A stretch of 64,000 bases of DNA from NCBI GenBank assembly GCA_036365455.1, contig JAWQUS010000016.1, positions 19,305,001 to 19,369,000 of the forward strand. Reading direction: 5' to 3'. Positions within the stretch are counted from its first letter, which is position 1. Each line of letters starts with the position of its first letter. The position numbers were made by a program, and so were the translations under genes. This document shows positions 42,980 to 53,523 of this stretch, in pieces. The notes below the pieces were generated by a model. The model saw only the letters and a program-made list of their open reading frames with translations. It did no database searches and was not told the origin of the DNA. This DNA is from Macrosoma leucophasiata. Its lineage: Eukaryota > Arthropoda > Insecta > Lepidoptera > Hedylidae.

Positions 42980-44681
42980 ATAGGTTGGGGAAAAAGTCTT
43001 TTCGCATTATAATATGTATGAATTTATAATAAAATCTCTTTGGCTGTAGTATTTCTATCTGGCTGGTTTTGGTATCATTGAAAGTTAAAATTTTAAGGAA
43101 CATAATTCCAAATTCAAATTAGGCAAATGTGTGATTTTCATTTGTTTTTCGTACTGTCAAGATGAGTGAATCTAATGAAGAAATTCGATACATTTTAAAA
43201 TTTTACTACAAAAAAAGTAAAAATGCAACGCAAGCAGCGAAAAAAATTTGCGATGTTTATGGACCTAGTGCAGTATCTGTGAGAGTAGCACAAATTTGAA
43301 ATTTGGTTTAAGCGTTTTCAATCCGGAAATTTTGATGTCAAAGATGCACCTCGCTCTGGTCGCCCTATTACGGATAAAATGGATGCCATTTTTTAAAAAG
43401 TGGAGCAGAATCGACATATCAGTAGTTACGACGTAGCTGAAGAACTGAGAATTGATCACAAAACAGTTTTGGCGCATTTGAAAAAAGCTGGGTACAAAAA
43501 AAAGCTCGATATTTGGGTACCTCACGAGCTCACTGAAAGAAACCTAATGAACCGTGTACTCATTTGTGATTCTTTATTACGACGTAATTTTTTTTATTTA
43601 TTTATTTATTTTCAGGCAACAATGCTTAAAATAAAACAGTAGGCCCATATAAAATATATACCTTAAAGACTAACATACATATTATATAACTTAACACTAA
43701 CACTATTTATCACGTATTGTCGGCGACGTGATGCGCGGCTTATCGGCAGGCAGTTGTCCCCGGAATTTGCGGAACACGACTCCCTGCGGCCAGAACTCTT
43801 CCTTCAAAAAAGTCGGTATATGTTCAGTCGGTACTCTTACCACAAAGGAATTAAAGTTCACTTTATGGCGAGATTCCAATCGCTCGACTCTAAGCGTGAA
43901 TCTGGTCTTTATTTGGATGTAGTCCACCACCTCTTCAACTTTTGTCGACCAATGCAATCGGGACACGTACAACAGCGTCGATGGTGTAGCTGGACGCAGC
44001 AAATGAAACCGAATCATTTTTGAAGAAGCTGATAACTGGTGATAAAAAGTGGATCACGTACGACAAGACCGTGCGAAAAGGTCGGGGTCAAAGGCCGGTC
44101 AGGCTTCACAGACTGTGGCGAAACCCGGGTTAACTCGCAATAAGGTGATGTTGTATGTGTGGTGGGATTGGAAGAGCATTATTCATTATGAGCTATTACC
44201 ACCAGGCAGGACTATCGACTCTGAACTCTACTGCGAACAACTGATGAGATTAAAGAAATTGAGAGAAAGCGGCCGGAATTGATCAACAGAAGGGGTGTGG
44301 TGTTTCATCATGATAACGCTAGACCTCACACATCTATAGCCACTCAGCAAAAATGAAGAGAGTTTGGCTGGGAGGTATTAATGCATCCGCCGTATAGTCT
44401 TGACCTTGCACCTTCAGATTTCCACCTGTTTCGGTCTCTTCAGAATTCTTTATGCAATGTTAGGTTAACATCACGAGAGGACTGCCAAATCCACTTGTCG
44501 CGGTATTTTGATGAGAAGTCCAAAATTTTTATAGCAATGGGATCATATCCCTACCTACAATATGGCAAAAGGTTATCAAACAAAATGGTACATACATACT
44601 TTAGTTAAATTCAAATAATCTATATTAAACAATGTTTTGAATTATCTTAAAAAATGCGAAGAAACTTTTTCCCCAACCTAA
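42980..44681 (+). mobile_element. Mariner element, copy 2, with an insertion (1702 bp)
   Basis: Both terminal inverted repeats and TA flanks are present. The transposase is broken by a duplicated AAATTTG near 43297, a stop near 43396 and other shifts. It is split at 43588 by a foreign segment of about 415 bp. HHDNARPHTS and DLAPSDFHLF are still readable. Confidence 0.92.
43588..44001 (-). mobile_element. LINE ORF1-like fragment inserted in mariner copy 2
   Basis: On the minus strand an open frame (44017-43703) reads FNSFVVRVPTEHIPTFLKEE and FWPQGVVFRKFRGQLP before a stop. An A-rich tail (T run at 43588-43610 on the plus strand) follows. This style (conserved F..VP...., then WP.G...R.F) is found at the C-terminus of LINE ORF1 proteins in insects; the family is inferred. 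The A tail shows it came by reverse transcription. Confidence 0.65.
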
Positions 44682-44729
44682 TATGAGATGCACTAGTAAG
44701 ATACAGGTAGCATTAGTTTTGCTTTATAT

Positions 44730-45540
44730 AGGTACTATCCCAAGTGTCGGCTTTATCGCCGCCATGTTGAACATGGTTGAAAATTTTTAAGGGTAAAAGC
44801 GACTTCTTTACGATATTCAATAAACTGCAAAGTCTATTATATCGATTGCCTAACTAGCATAGTTGGCAATAGATGGCGCTGCTGCTACCATAAAGCAATG
44901 CATTAAATGTGAAGGAAAGATTTGACAAATCGGGCAGGACTTCAGTAGCTCAATTGGAAGAGCGGCTGGACTAGATTCCCAGTAGGCCGCGAGTTCGAGT
45001 CTCGCCTGAAGTCAAATTTTTATTTCCATTTTTCTTTAAAATAAAATATATTTCACAAGCATGTGTTAATGCGAAATAATATAAAACAATTTTTAAGGGT
45101 AAAAGCGACTTCTTTACGATATTCAATAAACTGCAAAGTCTATTATATCGGTTGCCTAACTAGCATAGTTGGCAATAGATGGCGCTGCTGCTACCATAAA
45201 GCAATGCAATAAATGTGAAGGAAAGATTTGACAAATCGGGCAGGACTTCAGTAGCTCAATTGGAAGAGCGGCTGGACTAGATTCCCAGTAGGCCGCGAGT
45301 TCGAGTCTCGCCTGAAGTCAAATTTTTCTTTCCATTTTTCTTTAAAATAAAATGTATCTCACAAGCCTGTGTTAATGCGAAATAATATAAAACAATGGTT
45401 GAAAATGATAAAATCGTTTGAATTAAATGTAATTGTAACTCTAAAATATACTCTGGAATAAATTAATAGTATTTTTTTCGGATTCTTCTTTAATTTACCC
45501 TTATTTTGAGGACGTGTACGAACCAGAGCCGATTTCGTTT
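44730..45540 (+). mobile_element. MI MITE fragment split by an SC dimer
   Basis: CCCAAGTGTCGGCTTTATCG and ATGTTGAACATGGTTGAAAA on the left continue after 45394 as TGATAAAATCGTTTGAATT, as in MI at 50875-50910. Both MI ends are missing. Confidence 0.8.
44784..45394 (+). mobile_element. SC tRNA-derived SINE, tandem dimer with one target duplication
   Basis: Two units of about 306 bp (44784-45089 and 45090-45394) are nearly identical. One ATGGTTGAAAA duplication flanks the pair (44773-44783 and 45395-45405). Each unit has a ~150-bp leader, a tRNA-like core (GACTTCAGTAGCTCAATTGG, GAGTTCGAGTCTCGC, CTGAAGTC) and a 3' tail ending AATATAAAACAA. The acceptor arms GACTTCAG and CTGAAGTC still pair. Confidence 0.88.
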
Positions 45541-46410
45541 ACCGGAGCCTGCAGGATCTGCTTGTATATATTATATAGAGCTGTAGCAAATGGAGATAAG
45601 AAAGAAAAATAGGAAAGTCGGATTAACCCATAAGCAATTATCAATATTTTGTGACATCACGTCTTCGGGGACGTGTTGGCATAGTTACTATCTAGTTTAC
45701 TAGATACGATCGTAGTTTGCTTAGAGCATCAACTAGTCTTAATACGGGACTGCTTAAGTCTCATGAGAGTGGCAACGCATCTCCAGTTCTAGTTTTTATG
45801 TAGAATTCTATAGACAGTTCTTACTTACCATTAATGTCAACAGCTATGCTTTGCCATTTTTACGACTGTAAAAAAGGCGTTTATGTCTTTATTAATATAG
45901 AGATACAAAGACCCGAGATACTTTTCTCAACAGGACATATTATAACTCACAACTCGTTCTCAATTCCGAGTACCTACACTTGTACCGTGGAAGGTGTTAA
46001 ATGCCATTCCCAAAAAAAACATTACTTTACATCCATCATAATTAAGTAAGTACCTCACGCCTGGTATAATCTGCTTGTTGCATCGCATAATGAAATTATG
46101 AGAAAAAAAGACTGCACTAAATACTTATGAACTAGAAAGTCACAAACTGGACGACAGCGGAGGAAATAGCCGAGCGGGCAGCGGAGTTTGCACATTGGGT
46201 TTGTACGCTTTCAAGTTTTCATGCCAATTTGTACCTCCTTCAAGAGCAATAGTGACTGGATTTTGCTTCTCCTCCAGCGATTCTCTGTTAGGCATGCATG
46301 TCTTGGGTTCAGGGATTTATAAGAAATGAAAGACCACAATTTCATTATTTTCAATTCTTTAATAAATAAATAACATTTAAATAAGAATTACATCATTTCA
46401 AAAAATAAAC
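45541..46410. other. Intergenic stretch with an old SA-like copy
   Basis: 45743-45875 is a degraded SA-like copy (GAGAGTGGCAACGCATCTCC). No gene supported. Confidence 0.4.
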
Positions 46411-46424
46411 ATAGTTACCTATTT

Positions 46425-46722
46425 TATTTTTAAAGAAAAATGGAAAGAAAAATTTGACTTCAGGCGAGGTTCGAACTCGCGACCTACTAGCATAGTTGGT
46501 AATAGATGGCGCTGCTGCTACCATAAAGCAATGCAATAGATGTGAAGGAAAAATTTGACAAATCGGGCAGGGCTTCAGTAGCTCAATTGGAAGAGCGGCT
46601 GGACTAGATTCCCAGTAGGTCGCGAGTTCGAGCCTCGCCTGAAGTCAAATTTTTCTTTCCATTTTTCTTTAAAAATAAAATATATTTCACAAGCATGTGT
46701 TAATGCGAAATAATATAAAACA
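46425..46722 (+). mobile_element. SC SINE with inverted head and 14-bp target duplication
   Basis: ATAGTTACCTATTT flanks it at 46411-46424 and 46723-46736. The left arm (about 46424-46488) is the reverse complement of 46614-46678 with one mismatch in 65. Then the SC leader resumes (AGCATAGTTGGTAATAGATG), followed by a complete tRNA-like core and tail. Confidence 0.88.
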
Positions 46723-46736
46723 ATAGTTACCTATTT

Positions 46737-47374
46737 GTACAGTTTCACACGTTCTTTTTAGTCAGCACCATTAGGTACATTAAAAAATCACCCGTGCCGC
46801 CGCCCGCTGTACTCCAGTTAGTGGCCTAAGCTGTTGGATAAAAACTGGTGATAATTGCATGTATAGCACGATTCCCGCGAAATCGGCGCGAGCTTTGCTT
46901 CGACGAAAGCAATTATTCGTCCTTAAGATGTGTCTCGGCTATTGGTATCCATTGGTAATGATATTATTTTTAGATCGCCTGTAACATGGATAGGGATTGA
47001 TCCTGCTCTTAATTACAACACGTTATGTACGCTAGCTTGTGGTGAGATTCGTAAATACGAATACGGGAAAATTATTCTTTTATAAGTGATGATCCTAAAT
47101 GTATCTATAAATTTGTCTGTCTTGTTTCTGGGGAACTTACGGCAAGTGGAAAAAACTATCTTTGCCAGGTGTCACGATGTTTAGGGGTCTGTGAATACGT
47201 CCCTATTTATACCTGATCTGACATATATTCAAATACAGTGCCAAACTATTATAAAAATAATAAATATACTTTTTTTTTTGTTATTTATGAAAATTGACGA
47301 TAATCTCCCATCCCATCCACTTCGATCTTTGACCCTATTGCATCAAAAACAAAACAGTAACTGAATTATTATTT
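46737..47374. other. Intergenic stretch, nothing recognised
   Basis: No gene or repeat match was seen. Confidence 0.35.
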
Positions 47375-47623
47375 TACAGTTTCCAACAAGAAATATCGAT
47401 CTCAGGAAGAAGACTTCGGCTCATTTCGGCTCTGTAGAGCGTTATCTTTTTCGCACTCTATCAATTTGACGTTTGTCCACCATTTTGACAAAGTTTTGAC
47501 CAATACCGGACTATCAATGCCTACATAGGCAGTGTGCAGCAGAGATAACGCTCTGCGAAGCCGAAACTAGCCGATTGTCCTTTTCATAGGCTCGATGTGC
47601 AATATTTCTTGATGAGCACTGTA
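47375..47623. mobile_element. MITE, second member of the family at 3808
   Basis: A 249-bp element with inverted arms: TACAGT..CCAACAAGAAATAT at the left and GGCTCGATGTGCAATATTTC..GCACTGTA at the right. The inner GTAGAGCGTTATCT is also inverted. Confidence 0.8.
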
Positions 47624-47777
47624 CGTACTTTTTACAACCTTGGATCCCGTTTTGTTCTACCCTCCGCTTAAGGCCCCTGATTTAAAGTAAACAGCTCCTG
47701 GCAACACAAAAATGTGCGCAACCTGGGCTTAGTTTTTGTATAATACCTATGTGCATCAATACTTCGTGGTACGTGGT

Positions 47778-48065
47778 ACTGGTGGTAGAGCTCCAGTGAA
47801 GGAGCTCGCGGGCGCATGCACCACCGCATTACCTAATATACTTGCCGCTTAATGGTAGTGTTCAGCACTATCTTGTTCCGGCCAGGTGGTAATGTACGGC
47901 CCTGTAATTTCCGGCACAGCGACATAACATCTTAGGCCTCAGGAGTGGTAACGCATCTGCATGTTGACCTTGGTCTTTGTGTAGGTGTCTATAGGCTGCA
48001 GTCATCACTTAACATCAATGTGAACTGCATGCTTGCTTGCCACTTCCTATACATTAAAAAAAAAA
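47778..48065 (+). mobile_element. SA element, full length
   Basis: Plus-strand copy from ACTGGTGGTAGAGC to an A tail of about 12. It is directly followed by an older SA copy. Confidence 0.88.
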
Positions 48066-48074
48066 CTTAAATTT

Positions 48075-48555
48075 ACTGGTGGTAGAGTTCCAGTGCAGGA
48101 GCTCGAGGGCGTAGGCACCACCACATTACCTAATCTATCTACAGCCAAATGGTAGTGTTCAGCACTATCGTGTTCCGGTTAGATGGTAATGTATGACTCC
48201 GAAGTAACTATCACAGAGACATAGCAACTTAGGTCTCAGGGGTGGCGACGCATCTGCATTTCGACCTCCGGCACCGACCTTTTTATGTAGATGTCTATAG
48301 GCTGCAGACATTACTTAACATTTTTTTTTATGTTATTGAAGTGGCAAACAAGCATGCAGTTCACATTGATGTTAAGTGATGACTGCAGCCTATAGACACC
48401 CACAGAAAGACCAAGGTCAAAATGCAAATGCGTTACCACTCCTGAGGCCTAAGGTGTTATGCCTCTGTGCCGGAAATTACAGGGCCGCAAACACCCGTAA
48501 AACCCGTCAAAAAACCGTACAATGTAAGCTGCTAGTTTGCCACCTTCCTTAAAAA
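48075..48555 (+). mobile_element. Old-subfamily SA copy with a younger SA inside
   Basis: The outer copy has AATCTATCTACAGCC and GACTCCGAAGTAACTATCAC. It breaks at TTACTTAACA (48320) and resumes at AATGTAAGCTGCTAG (48521). Bases 48321-48487 are a minus-strand younger SA whose 5' half is missing. Confidence 0.82.
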
Positions 48556-49032
48556 TAATGTGGCAAAACAGTTATAACTATAAATATTATCAATTTATCG
48601 ATGTTTTAACAAAAAAAAATAAAACACAGAGGTCAACTGTAATTAAGACTTCAAGTTTTTTAAGAATTATATTTTAATTGAACAAATTAATTGTTCCTAC
48701 TAATGGTCCATAAATCCTTGAAATACCTACTAGCTTTGTTCAGATTCACTGTACAATCAATGAGTGGGTCAAGAATGAAACAACTCTTTTGTTTAATATT
48801 TTTTATTCATATTACATTACAATGGATGCTAAATCAAATGCATGCGTTAATATTAATAGTAAAACCATGATCTTTACTTGTAACTTAAGATTTCGTAGTG
48901 CATAAACATAAGATTTTGAATATCGAATCTAATTCTGAAATTATAAGTATGTTAAACACTTTTTTATGCAACGATGATAGCAAAAAACTATGTAGTTCTC
49001 ATTTCAGGGGGGGGCAGCGAACTATTTAATAT
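48556..49032. other. Intergenic stretch, nothing recognised
   Basis: AT-rich. A short C run (GGGGGGG complement) is at about 49009. Confidence 0.35.
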
Positions 49033-49041
49033 GTCTATAAC

Positions 49042-49337
49042 ATAGAGCAACACCGGAGGGGAGAGCCATATGCAGGCTTTCCCCTCTGTCAAAGTACAAG
49101 CCCAAATGGGCCTATACCTGTCGTCTAGATGTTTAAATGTGTGCGTGAAATTGTTTCTGTATTTTGTTAAAGTCAAGGTGTGTGTTTCGTAGTAATAGAC
49201 AATTTTTGTAGTGTGCGTGTAGGTCGCACGCATTTCCCCCCGCAAAAAATGACAGACTGTTTTGCATCGGAAATAAACGCTATGGCTACTCCCGCCGCGT
49301 ACAGTCCGCCGCGACCGGTGGCCCGTGTTGCTCTATG
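49042..49337. mobile_element. MC MITE with ~9-bp target duplication
   Basis: Ends ATAGAGCAACACCGG and GGCCCGTGTTGCTCTATG. Flanks are GTCTATAAC (49033-49041) and GTCTATTAAC (49338-49347), one base different. Confidence 0.82.
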
Positions 49338-49347
49338 GTCTATTAAC

Positions 49348-50404
49348 ATCTACACAAAAGCAAGAAGTCTAAATGCAGATACATTGCTTCTGAAACACGA
49401 TAGTACTCAACACCACCATTTAGCTGCATAATCACGTTAGAAAGATCATAATAATCAAGAAACTCTCTAAAAAAATCAACCAAATATAGCGTGTATATTA
49501 CTTATGTACATAAAGTGTCTGTGTGTATTACCGGACTTTTTTGTGATAGTACATACCTACATAAATCATTAGTGTTGTTACTAGAAGCTGGTTACATGAC
49601 AGTTTGCAGGGCAACAAATCTCAGTGGGGCGCACAGACCCGAGAGTGAAAATAACGTTATTTTTATCGGGATAACGCATTAGAAATAACGTTATTTATAA
49701 CGTTACTAATATAAGTATATTCACTGTATGAAACCTATGAACCACTGATTAGATTTGAAATAATAGGCATTTCCCCTTCAAGCAATGCCTATCTTCATGC
49801 ATCTTCTTCCCAAGAAATCCCTCCTTAAAACCAATCTACATAACACGTCCACCTATCAATCTGTCCAATCGCTGTCAATGCCTTTCTAGACGTTAAAAAA
49901 ATAAGCTATGCACCCATCTCAATGAAGCAAAAAAGTTTACTAATGAAGTAAAATAAATACGAATTCCTGACCAGTAACGTTTCACAGTCGGATGTTGCCA
50001 TATCGTTAAAGGTACCTTTAATATATATCTTTAACGATATGGCAAGTATGGCAACATCCAATAAAATCAGCTAATTAATGTTTAACAGTTCTGTATAATG
50101 ATACATCAAATTAAATTCTATAAAATGTCGTCAGTAAGAATTTTTATCGCTATTTGATTATGACAAGTTTTTTCGTTCACATAACCATCATTATGTGCGA
50201 ATGGTATGCATGTTCGACAATAAGATAACACTTATTTGCCACATGAACAACATTCTTCTAACAAACCGACTCATACAAATGTGATAAAGATACAATGACG
50301 CGATAAAATATCTCAAACATTGAATTCAGAGGTTTTTTCTTGAATTATTCTTCATGCGGTCATGATAATGACCCTGGTTTCGCATTTTTCTCGTTAGCAG
50401 TAGA
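49348..50404. other. Intergenic stretch with a nested hairpin
   Basis: 49388-49430 is a short old SA-like fragment. 49640-49705 holds repeated ATAACGTTATT motifs. 49990-50059 is a hairpin: GGATGTTGCCATA pairs with 50047-50059 and TTGCCATATCGTTAAAG pairs with 50029-50045. No gene supported. Confidence 0.45.
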
Positions 50405-50566
50405 CATTTTTCTTTTTTTTATATATATAAAGAAGGTGGCAAACTAGCAGGCAGTTTACATGTATGTTAAGTGATGACTGCAGCCCTACATATCTACACA
50501 AAAACCAGAGATCAAAATGCAGATAGTTGTCACCCCTAAGTCGGTGTCTCTGTGATAGTTATTACA
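50405..50566 (-). repeat. Old-subfamily SA fragment
   Basis: Minus-strand tail and part of the body (GGTGGCAAACTAGCAGGC, TAAGTGATGACTGCAGCC). Confidence 0.7.
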
Positions 50567-50568
50567 TT

Positions 50569-51040
50569 AAAGGAGATGTTGCAAGAATGTATGGACCTCC
50601 GGCCATGTATTGTACACAATATCATTAAACAGGCAAAATCAATATAAAACGTTTGTACTGCATTTTCACTTATTTAGCTTTGTTTGCAGTTACAAAACAT
50701 TATTTGCAGTTAGAATTGCAACTTAAAACCAACATGGCGAATATGGCGGACGATGTCATTTTGACATTTTCATTTTTTAAATTGTTTTTTGATTATCTAG
50801 TCTACTTGGAGAAAAAAAATATTTTATAAATACTATCGAAATTGATTGATACCAACCGTTGGCTGTATCGCCGCCGTGTTGAACATGGTTGAAAATGATA
50901 AAATCGTTTGAATTAAATGTGGTTTTAACTCTAAAATATGTTCTTGATTAAATTAATTGTATTTTTTTCAGATTCTTCTTTAGTTTACCCATTTTTTGAG
51001 GACATGTACGAACCAGGGCCGAGCTCGCAACATCTCCTTT
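50569..51040. mobile_element. MI MITE, complete (472 bp)
   Basis: Inverted ends AAAGGAGATGTTGC and GCAACATCTCCTTT. The interior includes CAACATGGCGAATATGGCGG and ATCGCCGCCGTGTTGAACAT. A second complete member, inverted, is at 53524-54288, with a fragment at 44730-45540. Confidence 0.87.
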
Positions 51041-51090
51041 CTATTCTTCCGTCGATGATTCTAAAATGTATCTTATAGCGGGCTTAAGCT

Positions 51091-51360
51091 TATACTCCGC
51101 TATAACGGATATAGGATGTCATCAAATGATATTTTGTTCAAAATGTGGTTTTGGTGCACTGAAAGTTCACTACCTTCTCTCTTGTAAGATATATTTTAAT
51201 TATTTCAAAATCCTCTCCTTAGGCCCCCTATACTCCGCTATAACGGATATAGGATGTCATCAAATGATATTTTGTTCAAATGTGGTTTTGGTGCACCGAA
51301 AGTTCACTACCTACTCTCTTGTAAGTAATATTTCAATTATTTCAAAATCCTCTCTTACTG
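51091..51360 (+). repeat. Tandem duplication, 138-bp period
   Basis: Units start TATACTCCGCTATAACGG at 51091 and at 51229 and are about 93% alike. A 111-codon frame runs across both but the reading frame is not kept between the units, so it is not a protein repeat. Confidence 0.85.
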
Positions 51361-51649
51361 AGCTTACTGCATGCAAAATCTCATTCCGAAGAACTATTTG
51401 AGTATGAAAATAATTATACCTAAATGCTAACTTAAAACAACTAGACCTCAGACTATAGACTTACCCCCTTATTCATAAACGTACATTAGATACGTTTTAG
51501 CTATAGAATGCTTTGTCTTTGTCAGTTGCATCGTCAAATTTGCAGGATAGAAAAAGACAAGGGAGAGATTAGCAACACTTTAGCTTTAGATTAACTCCTT
51601 TGTCTTTTATATGTTTATGAATAAGGGGGTTAATGTTTCTGTACCAGCC
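51361..51649. other. Intergenic stretch
   Basis: Contains CCCCTTATTCATAAACGTAC (51467) and its inverted partner GTTTATGAATAAGGGGG (51612), which look like the ends of a small ~160-bp inverted-repeat element. No gene. Confidence 0.5.
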
Positions 51650-51912
51650 ACAAATAAATCTATACAAATAAATTAAATTGGAGTGTCTGTTTGTAATATA
51701 AAAATAACCGCTTTTTATTAAATGCATATGTATGTATACACGGTACATATACAAAAACATTTGTTTTACAAATTTTTGTCTGTCTGTCTGTCTGTTTGGC
51801 GGTGCTAATGTTGGGAATGGCTGGACCGATTTTGACGGGACTTGGGACTTGGGACTGATCACTGGCAGATAGCTGATGTAATAAGGAGTAACTTAGGCTA
51901 CTTTATACTAGC
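51650..51912 (+). repeat. K-type repeat truncated by mariner copy 3
   Basis: Matches 23400-23645 (AATTGGAGTGTCTGTTTGTA, GTCTGTCTGTCTG, AAGGAGTAACTTAGGCTACT) and stops at ACTAGCT where the mariner begins. Confidence 0.7.
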
Positions 51913-51916
51913 TACG

Positions 51917-53129
51917 ATTTAACTAAAGTATGTATGTACCATTTCGTTCGATAACCTTTTGCCATCTTGTAGGTAGGGACATGATCCCATTGCTATAAAC
52001 ATTTTGGGACTTCTCATCAAAATACCGCGACAAGTGGACTTGGCAGTCCTCTCGTGATGTTAACCTAACATTGCATAAAGAATTCTGAAGAGACCGAAAC
52101 ACGTGGAAATCTGAAGGTGCAAGGTCAGGACTATACGGCGGATGCATTAATACCTCCCAGCCAAACTCTCTTAATTTTTGCTGAGTGGCTATGGATGTGT
52201 GAGGTCTAGCGTTATCATGATGAAACACCACACCCCTTCTGTTGATCAATTCCGGCCGCTTTCTCTCAACTTCTTGCTTTAATCTCATCAGATGTTCGCA
52301 GTAGAGTTCAGAATCGATAGTCCTGCCTGGTGGTAATAGCTCATAACGAATAATGCCCTTCCAATCCCACCACACACACAACATCACCTTATTGCGAGTT
52401 AACCCGGGTTTCGCCACAGTCTGTGAAGCCTGACCGGCCTTTGACCAAGACCTTTTTCGCACGTTCTTGTCGTACGTGATCCACTTTTCATCACCAGTTA
52501 TCAGCTTCTTCAAAAATGATTCGGTTTCATTACGTCGTAATAAAGAATCACAGATAAGTACACCGTTCATTAGGTTTCTTTCAGTGAGCTCGTGAGGTAC
52601 CCAAATATCGAGCTTTTTTTGTACCCAGCTTTTTTCAAATGCGCCAAAACTGTTTTGTGATCAATTCTCAGTTCTTGAGCTACGTCGTAACTACTGATAT
52701 GTCGATCTTGCTCCACTTTTTCGAAAATGGCATCCATTTTATCCGTAATAGGGCGACCACAGCGAGGTGCATCTTTGACATCAAAATTTCCGGATTGAAA
52801 ACGCTTAAACCAAATTTGTGCTACTCTCACAGACACTGCACTAGGTCCATAAACATCGCAAATTTTTTTCGCGGCTTGCGTTGCATTTTTACCTTTTTTG
52901 TAGTTAAATTTTAAAATGTATCGATTTTCTTCATTAGATTCACTCATCTTGACAGTACGAAAAACAAATGAAAATCACACATTTGCCTAATTTGAATGTG
53001 AAATTATGTTCTTTAAAATTTTAACTTTCAATGATACCAAAACCAGCCAGATACAAATACTACAGCCAAAGAGATTTTATTACAAGTTCATACATACTAT
53101 AATGCGAAAAGACTTTTTCCCCAACCTAT
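51917..53129 (-). mobile_element. Mariner element, copy 3, missing its 3' end
   Basis: The 5' inverted repeat is at the right (complement of ATAGGTTGGGGAAAAAG, followed by TA at 53130-53131). The last ~70-110 bp with the other inverted repeat are missing at 51917. It is the least damaged coding copy. Confidence 0.92.
51923..52947 (-). pseudogene. Mariner transposase, nearly intact (copy 3)
   Basis: Frame 52947-52570 has the N-terminal DNA-binding part (WFKRFQSGNF, CGRPITDKMD). Frame 52570-51923 has the catalytic domain. A one-base loss in an A run near 52612-52620 separates them. Catalytic Asp motifs are ITGDEKWITY, FHHDNARPHTS and HPPYSPDLAPSDFHVF; the spacing of the last two Asp is 34, the mariner DD34D signature. 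The C-terminus ends RWQKVIERNGTYIL. It is a dead copy because of the frameshift and the lost end. Confidence 0.92.
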
Positions 53130-53131
53130 TA

Positions 53132-53523
53132 TAAAGTTATAGCCCACGAGTTTGTTGCCATGTGGGATATGGATTCGGATGTAATTGAACTGATAATCAT
53201 CACGGTTCGGACTCATAGTCTCGACCAACACCTCAGGAGGCTCTCGCTAGGAAATTGGGTCAAGAGCCTGGTGCAGAAGGTGGTCTTCTTGACACGTTGC
53301 GTATTGTCCCTAAACCCCCAACCACCGACAGCTAGAATCTAGGTGCCGCCACCGTCGGATTCTATCTTATATGTTTTTATATATGTTCATGTTTGTTTTA
53401 ATAATATGTATGTATAAAATATGTAATAATCATAATAAATGAGAATATAAAGTCATACATAAGGTATTATGTGACCGAACTAATTTACAAACTCAAAACG
53501 TAAATGCTACTAATTGCCTGCGT
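53132..53523. other. Intergenic stretch, possible LINE 3' end
   Basis: A 60-codon frame (53160-53342) includes THSLDQHLRRLSLGNWVKSL, followed by AT-rich DNA and CATAATAAATGAGAATATAA. It resembles a LINE ORF end plus 3' UTR, but no motif confirms it. Confidence 0.3.

Noticed and set aside
51066..51401. 111-codon frame across a 138-bp tandem repeat
   Set aside because: The reading frame is not conserved between units (a one-base change shifts it), so protein-level selection is unlikely.
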